Of a DNA stretch of 64,000 nucleotides, positions 10,680-21,248 are shown one piece after another. The position numbers and the translations under genes are program-made. This stretch comes from Protopterus annectens (taxonomy: Eukaryota; Chordata; Ceratodontiformes; Protopteridae). Each line of letters opens with the position of its first letter. Within the stretch, counting starts at the first letter, position 1. The stretch lies in contig NC_056725.1 of the NCBI RefSeq assembly GCF_019279795.1, positions 1,605,878,293 through 1,605,942,292 of the forward strand, read 5' to 3'. The notes under the pieces were generated by a model. It was not told the origin of the DNA and did not search any database. It worked only from the letters and a program-made list of their open reading frames with translations.

Positions 10680-11307
10680 TGTGGAACTTCCTCTTCTCTT
10701 CATTGTTGTGAGTAGGACCCATATTGGAGGAGCACTTCCTGTTTCCATTCAAGGTGCAGAGGCAGCAGAAAGAAACAGGGAGACAGATAGAGAGAGAAGG
10801 AGATGATGGAGTAGTAAACAAAATGAAGTAGAAAGCAAATACTGAGACTAGAGAATGTGTGTAGGATTCTGATGAAATGTTTCAAAGAAACCTGTTTGAT
10901 GGAGATGAGTCAGCAAATGATGGATATATAATTACAGCCCTCCAGTCTGGAGGATTGTGGGATTATTTACTGAGAGAAATGGTGGTACAGCGAGAGCCAG
11001 AAAATGAAGGAGATGTCTCCTGGGGGAATGTTATGGAGATGATACAAATGGAGGATGCAGATACAAACCTGAAGAATAGTGGTGAGATGGAAAAAAACAT
11101 ATGCAGAGAAAGTAAAATAAGACAAAGTGGAGTACCAGAAGAGAAGGCAGAAGAAAATGAAAAACAGAAATACGTGATAAGGATTCAAAGTAAAGAAGGC
11201 AAAGAAATAGACAAATGTGAAGTGTGTAACAATTTAATAGCTCCTTTGGGTATAAAACCGTATGAGGTAAGAGCATTTATTCTTATTTTGCGAAATTATA
11301 TTGGAGA
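10680..11307 (+). pseudogene. Tx1/L1-type LINE, ORF1 N-terminal part
   Basis: An ATG at 10877 opens a frame that runs to the inserted L2 tail at 11308 (about 143 codons of LINE sequence). It is acidic and ends with a block holding IRIQSKEGKEIDKCEV and LIAPLGIKPYEV, which resembles the middle of Tx1-type ORF1 nucleic-acid-binding proteins. The rest of ORF1 resumes after the L2 at about 12750. The 5' limit is uncertain. No function is expected from the broken gene. Confidence 0.55.
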
Positions 11308-12750
11308 ATATTTATTTATTTATTTATTTATTTTTTTATTTTCAGTTTGATTACCGGGGAAGTCCCCTGGGCCCAAAGAGTCCTTTTCAGTGAAGGCCCA
11401 GGGAGAAAATCTCCATAACACAGAATACAGTAAAGATACAAGTCTAGAAAAGTTACAATTAAAAGAACAAGTTACACATACATGAATTCAATACAAAGCA
11501 TGAGCAACTTAGCTAACTGGGAAAGATCATATGGATTATACTGTACAGATTCATTTAGACATACATTCATTCATTTAAAGTAAGAAACTATTTGCAATAC
11601 TTACATAGTTGAAATCATTTGGGAAATAGCTATGGGAGTTATAGAGAGCTTAAGAACACTGGAGGAAATCCTCCCAGGGGCATTTACGTAAAGAGAATTT
11701 GGTAGGGTGAAAGCAGATACATTTCCATCTGGAGGACAGGTATGTGAATAGCTGGGTTTTGAAATTATCTGTGTTTGGTGTTGTCCTGAGTGTGGAAGGG
11801 AGTGAATTCCATTTCTTGCCTAGGGAGAAAGAAAGGAGAAGTTGGCCAGCAGGTCATTTAGGTTTGTGGATAGTAATTAAGCTTTGGTGTACGGATCTGA
11901 GAGTTCTATTAGAGGTGTAGGGGGGGAAGAATGTTTGTTAGAGCAGGGCATTTTGTTGGGTGAAATACAAGTCTGTGTGCAGTGGTAAGTTGGAGGTAGT
12001 CTAGGTAATTTGTGAGTTCTAGCCAATTCAGAGATTGGAGGGTAAGACTGTGATGAGTGGAATTTTTGGCTTTGGTGGCAAATTTGGAGATTTTGTTTTA
12101 ACAGTTTTCAAGTTTAGAGGTGATGTAAGAGGTCAGGTTAGTTAGAAGAGGGACTCTGTACAGTATGGAAGGAAGAAGGTAGGTAGTGGCCAGAGTATGG
12201 CTAGTAGAGGTGGAGAGGAAGCGATTGTTCCTGTATAGCATTCATAACTTTTGGTAGGTTTTCTTTATATTTTGCTAAATGTAAACCTCAAACTTGAGGT
12301 GTTCGTCTATAGTAACACTGAAAAGTTTGGCGAAGGGAACCACTTGGATAGGAGAGTTGGTTTGGCTAAGGACTTGAAAGGAACTTTTGTCATATGAGAA
12401 AGTTTTTGAGGGTGGGAATATTAGTAGTTTAGATTTGTCTGCGTTGAAAGAGTGGTGATTTTGGCGCATCCAGGTCTCTGTAGTTGAGAAGGCAGTTTGG
12501 GTTTTAGTTAGCAGTTCAGGGAGAGTAGAGGCAGAGCAGAATAAAGTTGAGTTGTCTGCATATTAAATGACTTTGGCATCAGGAATAGCAGAGTGAAAAT
12601 TATTGATAAAGATATTAAATAGCATAGGTCTGAGGATGGACCCCTGTGGTATGCTGGTTGGGGTGGATAAGAAAGGAGACATGGCTTTCTTCCATTTCAC
12701 AGCCTGAGCTCTGTCTGACAGGAAACTTGGGAACCAGGATAGAGTGTTTT
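11308..12750 (-). mobile_element. L2-like LINE, 5'-truncated copy inserted in Tx1 LINE
   Basis: On the plus strand it starts with the complement of an AATA-type tail (TATTTATTTATTT) followed by the complement of the 3' UTR block seen at 6850-6920. Reading the minus strand, RT and C-terminal blocks are present but frameshifted: ALSDRAQAVKWKKA near 12700, PQGSI and LFNIFINNF near 12620, NADKSKLLIFPPSK near 12430, and the downstream region to 11700. It is older than the copy at 3323, judging by stops and divergence. Its 5' end is truncated inside the RT at about 12750. Confidence 0.85.
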
Positions 12751-13469
12751 AGGAAAGATTTAGGTTTTAAATATATATAAAAAGAAAGAATGTAACCCAT
12801 GGAATCTTTATGTGATAAAAGCACATAACAGGAAAACAAAAAAGAAGATTTATGTACAATTTTAAACAGAGGTAGAAAGAGAGAATTTGAAAGGGCATTT
12901 GAAAGCTTTATATAAAGAAGTAGTGGACATTGCAAAAGATTATGACAAAAGAGATTTATGGACTGGTGGCTGGGATTGTAATATTGTGTTAAAAATATAT
13001 GTATACCAAACATGATAAATGGAAGGGAATAGTGGTGTTGTAAAATACTGGGGTCAGTGGAAAAGAAGGACATTTGATATGTAACTGTAACAGAAGAAAA
13101 TGTTATACTTTTGGGGGAATGGGGCATGATACAACAAAAATGTGAAATTAAATGTTACTAGCAAAATTGGACATTTATGGATTGCAAAAATGAAACTACC
13201 AGTAAGGAAAACAAAAAGAAAGAGAAGCAAATGAAGAAAGGGAAGACATTTTAGAAATAGCAGAAAGATAAGAAAAATTAGATGAGAAAAAATAATAAGG
13301 AAGACATAGAAGAAGGCTCTTAAGTGATGAAGAAGACATAAACTGGGAGGTAGTAAAAGGGGAACATAATGCTATTGATAAAAGGGTAAAAGACAGAAAA
13401 AGAAAATGTAAAGGGATAAGCTCAAAAGAAAAAAATGAAAGAAAATGAATAAAAAAAATATATACAGCT
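12751..13469 (+). pseudogene. Tx1-type LINE, ORF1 C-terminal part with zinc-knuckle remnant
   Basis: Read through frameshifts, the stretch shows LWTGGWDCNIVLK near 12957, then GVVKYWGQWKR near 13035 and RKCYTFGGMGHDTTK near 13098. This order (WTGGW..., GQ, CxxCGxxGHxxxxC) is the gag-like C-terminal part of Tx1-type ORF1. The knuckle has lost two cysteines. A lysine/arginine-rich, A-rich end follows to about 13450. It joins 11307 across the L2 insertion. Confidence 0.6.
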
Positions 13470-13600
13470 AATGACTGTGGCTTGGTATAATGGTTAAGTT
13501 GTTCGAGTCACAGACACATAGTACAGTGTTTGATTCTCACCTTTGAGAAGGAGTTTGCTTAGCCATAGAATGACCTGTTAAGAAAACTAGTCTAGTAGTT
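13470..13600 (+). mobile_element. tRNA-like SINE head
   Basis: A TGGTATAATGGTTA A-box-like motif at about 13484 is followed after about 43 nt by GTGTTTGATTCTCAC, close to a B box. The spacing is that of a tRNA gene. The flanks lie between Tx1 ORF1 and the Tx1 endonuclease. It may be a short SINE insertion; TSDs were not resolved. An intact tRNA cloverleaf is unlikely. Confidence 0.4.
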
Positions 13601-13618
13601 AGTTGTGAACTTATGAAA

Positions 13619-13866
13619 CCATGAATCAAACAGAAAATGAAACTTTTAGAGTGCTTTCTGTAAATGTGAATAGTATTAATAATATGGTAAAAAGAATAGA
13701 ATTTTTGAGTGGTGCAATACATGTGACACAGATGTAATCATATTAGAAGACACAAGATTTTTAAAAACTGAAACAATATTACAAACAGAGAAACTATGCA
13801 GAGGAAAGATAATTTGGAATTTGGGAAATGAGAGACGTTCTGGAATAGCCATATTCTGTATAAATA
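13619..13866 (+). pseudogene. Tx1-type LINE, ORF2 endonuclease N-terminal fragment
   Basis: From ATG 13621 the frame reads NETFRVLSVNVNSINNMVKRIEF, and after a frameshift DTDVIILEDTRF and NERRSGIAIF. These are the first blocks of an apurinic endonuclease domain (N-terminal Asn block, the metal-binding Glu block, and the glycine block). The domain stops where the CR1 on the minus strand begins at about 13867. Most of the EN and RT is missing before the C-terminal part at 20395. Confidence 0.6.
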
Positions 13867-14988
13867 CAGTATCATAGGATTATAGGATCATAGGATCACA
13901 GGATGTTACTAGGCTATTGGCCCTAATGCCTCAAGCCTAGCCATGTTATATACTTGCTCCCTTATGGACCAAGACATATAGTCTATGTTTGTGTACAAAT
14001 CTAAGATCAGCACAGGCTGCTCCTGTCTAAGAGTGACATACGGGAAACCCCCATTGTAAATGTATGGTTTTCCATCCAAATTTCCAGGTTATGCTTAAAT
14101 AGGGTAATTGAGAAGCTCTGTTTTACATGAATTGGGAGCTTGGTCAAGAGGACTGGCAACCTCTAGGAGACATATCTGTCTCTCCAGTATGTCCTGTTAA
14201 TATCGCAGGCTAGGTTAAGATCCCTAGATCGAGTGAATCTTGCTCCATTGGATTTGCGGATGTGCAGCAGCTTTATCAAGGACATAGTCTGAGACTGCTC
14301 TGTAGGCCAGGCACAAGTCTACTCTAAGCAGTCTATATGATACTGAGTAAAGTGATAGGGCCTTCAGTCTGTCTGTGTAGGTCACATGCTGTAGGCCCTA
14401 AATTTTCTTGGTGAGAAACCTCTGAAGTTTCTCCAGATGCTGCATATCTCTGGTGAGGTACTTACAGACAGAAGCATTGTACTTGATTATTGGTCTGATG
14501 AGAGCTGAATACAGGGAAGTTATAACCTCTTTAGCTTTGGATGTTATACTTTTGCTTATGAGGTGTGCAATGTAGGAGGCCTTCCTTACTACTGTGGACA
14601 CCTGATGATTAAAATTAAGGCTACTGTCAACTTGTGTTCCTAAATCTCTCGCCACTAGGTTTGAACTTATAAATATTGTAATTAGCAGGGGTATCACCTC
14701 TGCAGAAGAGGATGATAATGCATTTTTCTGTGTTTAGTTTAAGTCCATGGCTTTGACACCAATTATTTGTCTGTGTAAGCCAATTTTGTAGTATGTTGAT
14801 ATCTTTGTGAGATTCAATGATTACGTCCAGCTTGCAGTCATTAGCAAACCTGGTAAGCCACAGGCCATCTATTTTTGTCTAGATGTCTGAAAAATAGATA
14901 CCAAACAGTAGGGGGCCTGGCACAGATCCTTGTGGTACACCAATGGTAAATAGTAGTAGAGGTAGCATTCCTAATTTTGACTGTATGT
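13867..14988 (-). pseudogene. CR1 LINE, 3' part (host of a second CR1)
   Basis: The 3' end is at 13867, where the plus strand reads ATCATAGGATTATAGGATCATAGG, the complement of the CR1 3' repeat. On the minus strand, 14398-14697 encodes the RT C-terminal blocks (DLGTQVDSSLNF, ALIRPIIKYNASV, LEKLQRFLTKKI), and more RT follows to 14960. The copy is cut at about 14988 by the full-length CR1 on plus and resumes at 20217, where TTGTGAGCCAGTTGGCAACCC continues the same reading. It belongs to the GGATCATAGG tail subtype. Confidence 0.85.
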
Positions 14989-16298
14989 GTTTTCAGGCTT
15001 GTTGGCTGTTGGTGAAGCACCTACCAAGAGGAGAAAACGCTGAGAGAAGAAAGGAGCCACTTTTGAGATTTTAAGTAATTTTCCTCTGTTTATTTGCTAA
15101 GTTGTTCTGCATAGCCGCCTATTTTGACCATTTCCTGGCTTGTTAAACTTGATTTCTTCATTAGTAACTGTATTTAGAGCACAACCTAGAGCTGTTTACT
15201 GAATTTCCTGTTTGCACTTATTTTTAAAATCGTTTTTTTCTCAAAACTTGCATTTTATCTGTCTTTGGCCTAGCACTCTTGTGTGGGGTCATTTACTGCA
15301 CTGTTATAACTTGTTGATACTTGTGAACCTCTGCTATCTCTGAAAAAAACAAAAAAAATCTTGCTTTTTTCCACTTTTCTGAGATTTAAAAAAGTTCAGT
15401 TACAGGCTTGCTGTTCTTGAACTGTTGGTAAGTTTCTATGAGGCCATTTTTTCTTGGGATAAAGGGAAGTCTCTCTGTTGATCAGTGGCAGTGAAAAACA
15501 TTGAGCAGCCTGCCTGCCCCTGTGGGAGTGGCTACTGACTTGAAACTGTAGTTTTATTGGTCATTTTGGGTCAATTCCAAAACTCCTTCATCTTCCTCTC
15601 TTAAAACCTGGTTGCCTCGTGGTTTTGTCATCTTTTCAGGCTTGTTGGCTGTTGGTGAAGCACCCACCAAGAGGAGAAAACGCTGAGAGAAGAAAGGAGC
15701 CACTTTTGAGATTTTAAGTATTTTTCCTCTGTTTATTTGCTAAGTTTTTCTGCATAGCCACCTATTTTGGGCATTTTCTGGTTTGTTAAACTTGATTTCT
15801 GCATTAGTAACTGTATTTAGAGCACAACCTAGAGCTGTTTACTGAATTTCCTGTTTGCACTTATTTTTAAAATCTTTTTTTCTCAAAACTTGCATTTTAT
15901 CTGTCTTTGGCCTAGCACTCTTGTGTGGGGTCATTTACTGCACTGTTATAACTTGTTGATACTTGTGAACCTCTGCTATCTCTGAAAAAAACAAAAAAAC
16001 AAAAAATCTTGCTTTTTTCCACTTTTCTGAGATTTAAAAAAGTTCAGTTACAGGCTTGCTGTTCTTTGTTTATCTATTCCTGGCTCCACAAAGTCTGCGG
16101 TTCACTTTTTCCCTTAGAACTGCTCTATCTCTCAATTTAAACACCATATTCTCATTCTAAGGCCCTTCACTGGTCCAATTAAGCAATCCTACAAGTTAGC
16201 ACTATTAAACCATAAGCACTACTTACTCTTATACTCTCTACAATTACCCTGTCCTCTATTGGTCCATCTTAAATTCAGTTTCCCTATATTACTCTAGC
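14989..16298 (+). mobile_element. CR1 LINE 5' UTR with 643-bp tandem repeat
   Basis: A block starting TTTCAGGCTTGTTGGCTG occurs at 14991 and again at 15634. Similarity extends about 430 bp in each case (to about 15420 and 16066) with few differences. The first unit also has a 213-bp extension, making a 643-bp unit repeated 1.67 times. After 16068 unique leader sequence runs to the ORF1 ATG at 16299. A role as a tandem promoter is inference. Confidence 0.8.
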
Positions 16299-17273
16299 AT
16301 GTCCAAAGGTCAGTCAATGGTTTCCTCTCCAGTCCAGCTGGTGAATCTGGGAATTTTGAGGCAATGTTACAACTGTCTCATGTACATGGACAACCCTCTC
16401 CTCCTCCAAACAGGTTCAAATATATGTGAGAGATGCAACTATTTAGCCAAACTGGTGGCTGAGCTCTCTCATCTCAAAACTGGTGTAACCAGTCAGGAGG
16501 AGAAGGTAACCTCACACAACACAATTCCAGTATCACATAGTCCCACCACATCAGCGAACCAAATGCATAAATACACAAAAACATACTCGGAGGCTCTAAA
16601 TAAAAATCTACCTAAGCAACAGAGACCTCCAAAGCAGACATCCAAGCAAACGCTACTTCAAAACAAAACACGCACAACACATAACCCACAAAGTCAGTGT
16701 GCCAAGCAGCCACAGCCCTTAAGGCTGAATAACACACCTGATACTCTTGTAATAGGTGACTCTATTGTCAGACACACTGACGTCCCGCTCACCAGGCTGA
16801 ATAAAGAGAAGGTCATGGTGAGCTGCCTGTCGGGTGCTAGGATCCGCCATATAACGCAAGCACTCAGTTCACTCCAAAGCAAATACAAATATGACTCAGT
16901 CATTGTACATGCTGGTGTGAATGACCTGAGATGTACCTCCCTGGACTACATGAAAAGAGACATAGAGGAGCTCTCTGATCATGTAGCCCAGGCTGGTATG
17001 ACCCTGAACTTGAGCAGCATCTTACCCTCATCTAGAATGATGCCACAGTACAAAGACAAAATGATCGATTTTAACAATTGGCTACAATTTTGGTGTCATT
17101 CAAAGGGGATCCAGTATCTGTCAGCCTGGGATGACATGCTCGACAAGCCACGTTGCTTCGCTAGGGACGGCTTGCACCTGTCACCACTGGGCTTTTGGAT
17201 ATTGGCAAAGGCTCTTGCCACCCCCATAGTGCCTTTTTTAGGCAAGGCTCAAAAGTCAAACCCACCCCCATAG
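16299..17273 (+). CDS. CR1 LINE ORF1: zinc-finger plus SGNH-type esterase
   Basis: An intact 324-codon frame from ATG 16299. Residues 23-46 hold CxxC...CxxC (C23, C26, C43, C46), a PHD-like four-cysteine finger as in other CR1 ORF1 proteins. A basic, Gln/Thr/Pro-rich linker follows. From about residue 150 a GDSL/SGNH hydrolase-like domain shows the GDS block (G153-D154-S155), a GVND block (N208-D209) and a DGLHL block (D290, H293), giving the Ser-Asp-His set expected of an esterase. ORF1 binds element RNA and the esterase may act on membranes or protein modifications, but its role in retrotransposition is not settled. The frame overlaps the start of ORF2 by about 79 nt. Confidence 0.85.
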   Translation: MSKGQSMVSSPVQLVNLGILRQCYNCLMYMDNPLLLQTGSNICERCNYLAKLVAELSHLKTGVTSQEEKVTSHNTIPVSHSPTTSANQMHKYTKTYSEALNKNLPKQQRPPKQTSKQTLLQNKTRTTHNPQSQCAKQPQPLRLNNTPDTLVIGDSIVRHTDVPLTRLNKEKVMVSCLSGARIRHITQALSSLQSKYKYDSVIVHAGVNDLRCTSLDYMKRDIEELSDHVAQAGMTLNLSSILPSSRMMPQYKDKMIDFNNWLQFWCHSKGIQYLSAWDDMLDKPRCFARDGLHLSPLGFWILAKALATPIVPFLGKAQKSNPPP

Positions 17274-18376
17274 ACAGCACAAGGAACAAGAAACTAAGGG
17301 TAATGCTGCTAAACGCCAGAAGTCTTAATCTCAAGATGCATGCACTCGAAGCTCTCATCAGTATGGAGAACATCGATATCTGTGCAGTGACAGAAACCTG
17401 GCTCAAGGCTCCAGAGAGCACCCCAGCACTACCAGGCTATACCTCATATTATGCTTTTCGGCCCCAAAACCTGGACCGAGCCACAAAAGGAGGGGGAGTT
17501 TCCATATTTATCAAGGATATCCACACCTCCAGGTTAGTGGCTTTGCACAAAGTATCGGAGACCATCCATGTGCAACTAACAGTGGGCAAGACTGCTTTTC
17601 AGTTTATAGCATCCTACAGACCACCCTCTCAAAGTCAGGAATCCCACTCGGCTTTCCTGAAAACATTGGAGAACATGAAGATCTCTCCGAACACCATTAT
17701 AATGGGCAACTTCAACTACCCAAACATTGACTGGGAGCACTATTCAAGCCCCAGCACCTTAGCCCAAAGGTTCCTGGAAATTATAAACTCAAATGCTATG
17801 GAACAACTAGTCACCACTCCCACAAGAGGGGACAACATACTAGACCTGATCATTACCAACATGGGGACTCTATGCTCCACACCAGAAGTATATTCCTCAT
17901 TGGTAAGATCAGACCATAAACTAATTTCACTGGATGTCCACATCCCGACCCCACCCCCAGCCCAGAAAACCACAGTGAAAAACTTCTCAAAAGCGAACTT
18001 CTCACTTCTCAAAACCGAAGTGGAATCCTTCAAGGCCCCAGGGCCAGTGGAAACTATGACCCAAACTGCAGGATCCTATATAAACGCATTCTACGGACAT
18101 CTCCAGGAATGCATGGATCATGCTATCCCAAGCAAAACCAAGACCCAATCATCCAAAGGCAGGCATCCAGTCTGGTGGACCCCTGCCATAAATAAACTGT
18201 ACAACAGAAGGAGGAAGCTACTACATTATAGAGCAAAATCCCTAATAGGGAAGGCATCTCTGATCAGTACTAGCAAACAATTACGATCCCTCATAAAATC
18301 CTCCAAGGCCAGCTTCGAGAGAAAAATTGCACAGGACACCAAAGACAATCATAAGGCTTTTTTTCAGTTATGTTAG
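17195..18376 (+). pseudogene. CR1 LINE ORF2, endonuclease half
   Basis: Open from 17195 (non-ATG start of the open frame; overlaps the ORF1 end). EN blocks: LRVMLLNARSLN, CAVTETWL (metal-binding Glu), GGGVSIF, FIASYRPPSQ, MGNFNYPNIDW, LDLIITNMG and SDHKLISL (catalytic His). The frame is lost at 18360-18372, where a run of seven T replaces six, compared with the FFSY reading of the copy at 33500. Otherwise it is very well kept. Confidence 0.85.
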
Positions 18377-20099
18377 AAACTTGGGATGCAACTCCCAGAC
18401 TTGTTCGGAGTTGATTCTAAACGACAAAAAATACACTGAACCCACAGACATCGCCAATATGCTGGCAGACAGGTTCAGTGCAAACTTCTCCACCCCCCCC
18501 CCAAAAGAGCAAGTATCTATCCCGGCAGAGGGCTGCCTCTCAAACATCTCTGATGCTCAGGTGAATGCTGCCCTCTCCAAAGCAAAAAACACTGCTTCCA
18601 TTGGACCAGATGGCGTCCCAGGTTGCGTCCTACATGAACTCCAAGAGGAACTAATCCCTCAAATAAAACAGCTATACAATCTCAGCCTCACTACAGGATA
18701 TGTGCCCACAGAATGGCATACAGCAACAGTGGTCCCACTCCACAAAGGTGGAGCCTCTATGGACCCTGGAAACTATCGCCCCATAAGCCTGACTAGCTTA
18801 GTCTGCAAGGCTATGGAGAGGATCATCATGGAGCTCATAAACAAAGACATTGGGGACCTACAGATACTAGATCCTACCCAGTTCGGCTTTGTCAAGGGCA
18901 GATCCTGCCTTTTGAACCTGGTTGACTTCTTCAAAACAGTCACCAAAGCCATAGATGAAGGGAAGGTAGTCCACACAGCCTGTCTGGACCTTGCAAAGGC
19001 ATTTGACACAATACCCCACTCGGGCATCATAGATAAGCTATCCAGCTTAAATATAAACCCCTATGTCACAAGATGGGTCGCAGACTGGCTCAAAGACAGA
19101 ACCCACAGAGTGAGAGTTGCTGGAGCCATGTCAGACTCAAAACCGGTCACAAGTGGCGTCTCACAGGGTTCTGTCCTGGGACCACTCTTGTTCGGTATAT
19201 ACTTTTCCGAGGTACAGGCAAACGTGGGAGGACTATGGCTCACCAAGTTCACAGACGACTGCAAACTGGGTGCCATAATCAACTCTCCAGCTGACACAAA
19301 CATCCTTCAAAAAGGTCTCACAGAGACAGATAACTGGTGCCAGTGCCATGGTTTAAAGCTAAATGCCAAAAAATGTATAGTCATACCCTTTGGCAAAAAC
19401 AATGTGCCCACAAATTACCACATAGGCGGAAACCCATTAAGTACAGAGAATGTTATTAGGGACCAGGGGACCCAAGTTGATAGCAATCTCTCCTTTGAAA
19501 ACCACATTGCCAAAGTGGTTAGAAAGACCTTCTACATAGCCCACCTCTTCACGAAGGGTTTCACATCTAGATCAAGAGAGGTAATCGTGCCCCTTTATTC
19601 ATCCCTCATCAGGCCCATCATATAATACAATGCCCCTTTTGGGATGTACGTTACCCGACACCTGCAGCAATTAGAAAGACCCCAAAAGTATCTCACCAAG
19701 AGGATCAAGGGTCTCAAACAGATGCCATATGCTGCTCGGTTAAAAAAACTCCAGCTCTACTCAGTTGCATACCGCCTACTTCAAGGTGATCTATGCCTGA
19801 CATACAAAGCTATGTCAAATCCAGAATTAATGGACTTGCTCCACCTCAGTAAATCTAAATCCCTTACAGTCACACGCTCGAGGGACTTGAACCTCAGCAC
19901 AGAAATAAATAGAACTTGCTGGAGGGACAGGTTCATAACCCAGAGGCTCCCTTCGCTCTGGAATAGAATTCCAGTTCATGTGAGGCAGAGCACCTCACTG
20001 AATCTCTTCAAGAAGAATCTCGATAGGTGGATGGGGGATCATAGGTTTGTCCCAGGGATTACTCCCGTGTCACTATTAGACAGAGGCACAGTAAACTAA
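18327..20099 (+). pseudogene. CR1 LINE ORF2, reverse transcriptase half
   Basis: After the frameshift, 18327-19625 encodes the RT: GPDGVPGCVL, WHTATVVPLHKGG, NYRPISLTSL, LDLAKAFDTIPHSG (first catalytic Asp) and SQGSVLGPLLFGIYFS. The active site reads FTDD at 19248-19259 instead of FADD. A single stop at 19623 (TAA where relatives have GAA, IIEYNAP) separates 19644-20099, the C-terminal part ending WNRIPVHVRQS and LDRWMGDHRF. With the frameshift, one nonsense codon and the changed active site, this copy cannot make working ORF2, but it is close to intact. Confidence 0.88.
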
Positions 20100-20216
20100 A
20101 CCTTAAAAAGGGCACAGTAGTATACTCAAATCAAGGGGTGGCGTAAGCCATACAGAATCGGGCTAGGCTTATAATTGCCCCAGGGCTGATAGCCTAGTAT
20201 GAACCTATGAACCTAT
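20100..20216 (+). mobile_element. CR1 LINE 3' UTR and terminal repeat
   Basis: The 3' UTR runs from the ORF2 stop through GGGCTGATAGCCTAGTATG to the terminal repeat GAACCTATGAACCTATG at 20198-20216. CR1 elements end in such short octamer-like repeats instead of poly-A. The sequence then resumes the interrupted minus-strand CR1. Confidence 0.85.
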
Positions 20217-20394
20217 GTTTGTGAGCCAGTTGGCAACCCATCTAGTGATGTAAGGCTTAGTCCCAAGCTGGGTGAGATTCTCAATGATGCCTGACTGATG
20301 GATTTTGTCAAAGACCTTGGCTCTGTCGAGATAGCCAGTGTGAACTGTTATGCCTTCATCCAGGTCCTTGGTGAGACTCTTGATCAGGGGCATA
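20217..20394 (-). pseudogene. CR1 LINE, continuation of 13867-14988
   Basis: The minus strand reads YITRWVANWL, KVFDKIHQSGIIENL and DLDEGITVHTG, the RT segment directly upstream of the piece ending at 14988. The older CR1 is 5'-truncated at about 20394, where Tx1-type LINE sequence resumes. Confidence 0.8.
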
Positions 20395-21017
20395 TATTTT
20401 CTACTGAATAAAATTCCTGTGTTAGGTACAGAATTTTTGAAAAAAATTAAGTAGAATTCAATGGCAAAAAAAAAAATAGAATAAATAAAACTATCCTCTC
20501 TTTTCTGGAGAACATATAAATTATCATTCAGAAAAAAGGCTTATTTGATAAATTCAGTACTGATGGGGAACAATGGCATACTTAGTAAGTGTATTTATGC
20601 TGTCAGCAATACTTGAAAAGGAATTACTGCAGATATATTTTTCATTTATAGAGGGTTCTAGAGTAAACCCAGAAAAAGGAGAAGTTTTGAATATAAATAA
20701 AGAAGAATGGGCTTTAGGGTTAGTTACTCCAGTGGTATATGCGGTTTCATTAATTGTTTATAAAGTGTTAAAGTGGCTAAATGAAAAAGATGAGAGATTA
20801 GTAGTAAAACTTTAAAAATATAAGCATAATACATTTTGAGGTATGGTAAAAAAAGAATAAAAGAGAAAGAGAGTAAATAAATGAAGAAATACAATTTTAT
20901 CAAGAAAAAAATATTTTTGTTGAAAATAAAAAAGATGATACTGAAAAAGATAGAAAAGTATGGTGTAAGAATGTAATGATAAAATATTACTATGTAAAAC
21001 CATAGGAAAATCTAACA
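20395..21017 (+). pseudogene. Tx1-type LINE, C-terminal part of RT
   Basis: Read across frameshifts, the segment contains NGKKKIE...LSSLFWRTYKLSF, KKAYLINSVLMG and an open piece at 20573-20815 (YAVSNILK-like, then LNINKEEWALGLVTPV). The order matches the region after the RT palm in L1/Tx1 ORF2. The RT palm itself is missing between this piece and 13866. An A-rich, non-coding-looking end precedes the hAT. Confidence 0.5.
21010..21017 (+). repeat. hAT target-site duplication, left
   Basis: ATCTAACA directly precedes the element's CAGG end and is repeated exactly at 23572-23579. An 8-bp TSD is the hAT signature. Confidence 0.95.
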
Positions 21018-21149
21018 CAGGCATGGGCAAACTACGGCCCGGGGGCCACATGCGGCCCGTTAAACGTTTTGATTCGGCCCGCCAAACTTGAAAAAATTTA
21101 ATAAATGAACCTTGTTAAGGTTTATTTCCCCTGCAATTCTGATGTTTCC

Positions 21150-21163
21150 TCACTAGATGGCGC
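21150..21163 (+). promoter_or_regulatory. CTCF-core-like site inside the hAT
   Basis: TCACTAGATGGCGC matches the CTCF core pattern CCASYAGRKGGCRS at all but the first base. It lies between the left TIR and the transposase ATG. Binding is untested. Confidence 0.35.
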
Positions 21164-21248
21164 ACTCTAGATATATTGGCTTTGTTGAGGTGAAGCGTAG
21201 GCCTATTACTCCACGTTTGCACTTTACCCTTTGACCCACCGCCCCTCT

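Noticed and set aside
12615-13127. 170-codon minus-strand frame
   Set aside because: It spans the L2/Tx1 junction and is a shadow of A-rich Tx1 sequence on the other strand.
13470-13600. Functional tRNA gene
   Set aside because: A and B boxes are present, but the stems do not form a convincing cloverleaf; treated as a SINE-like head.
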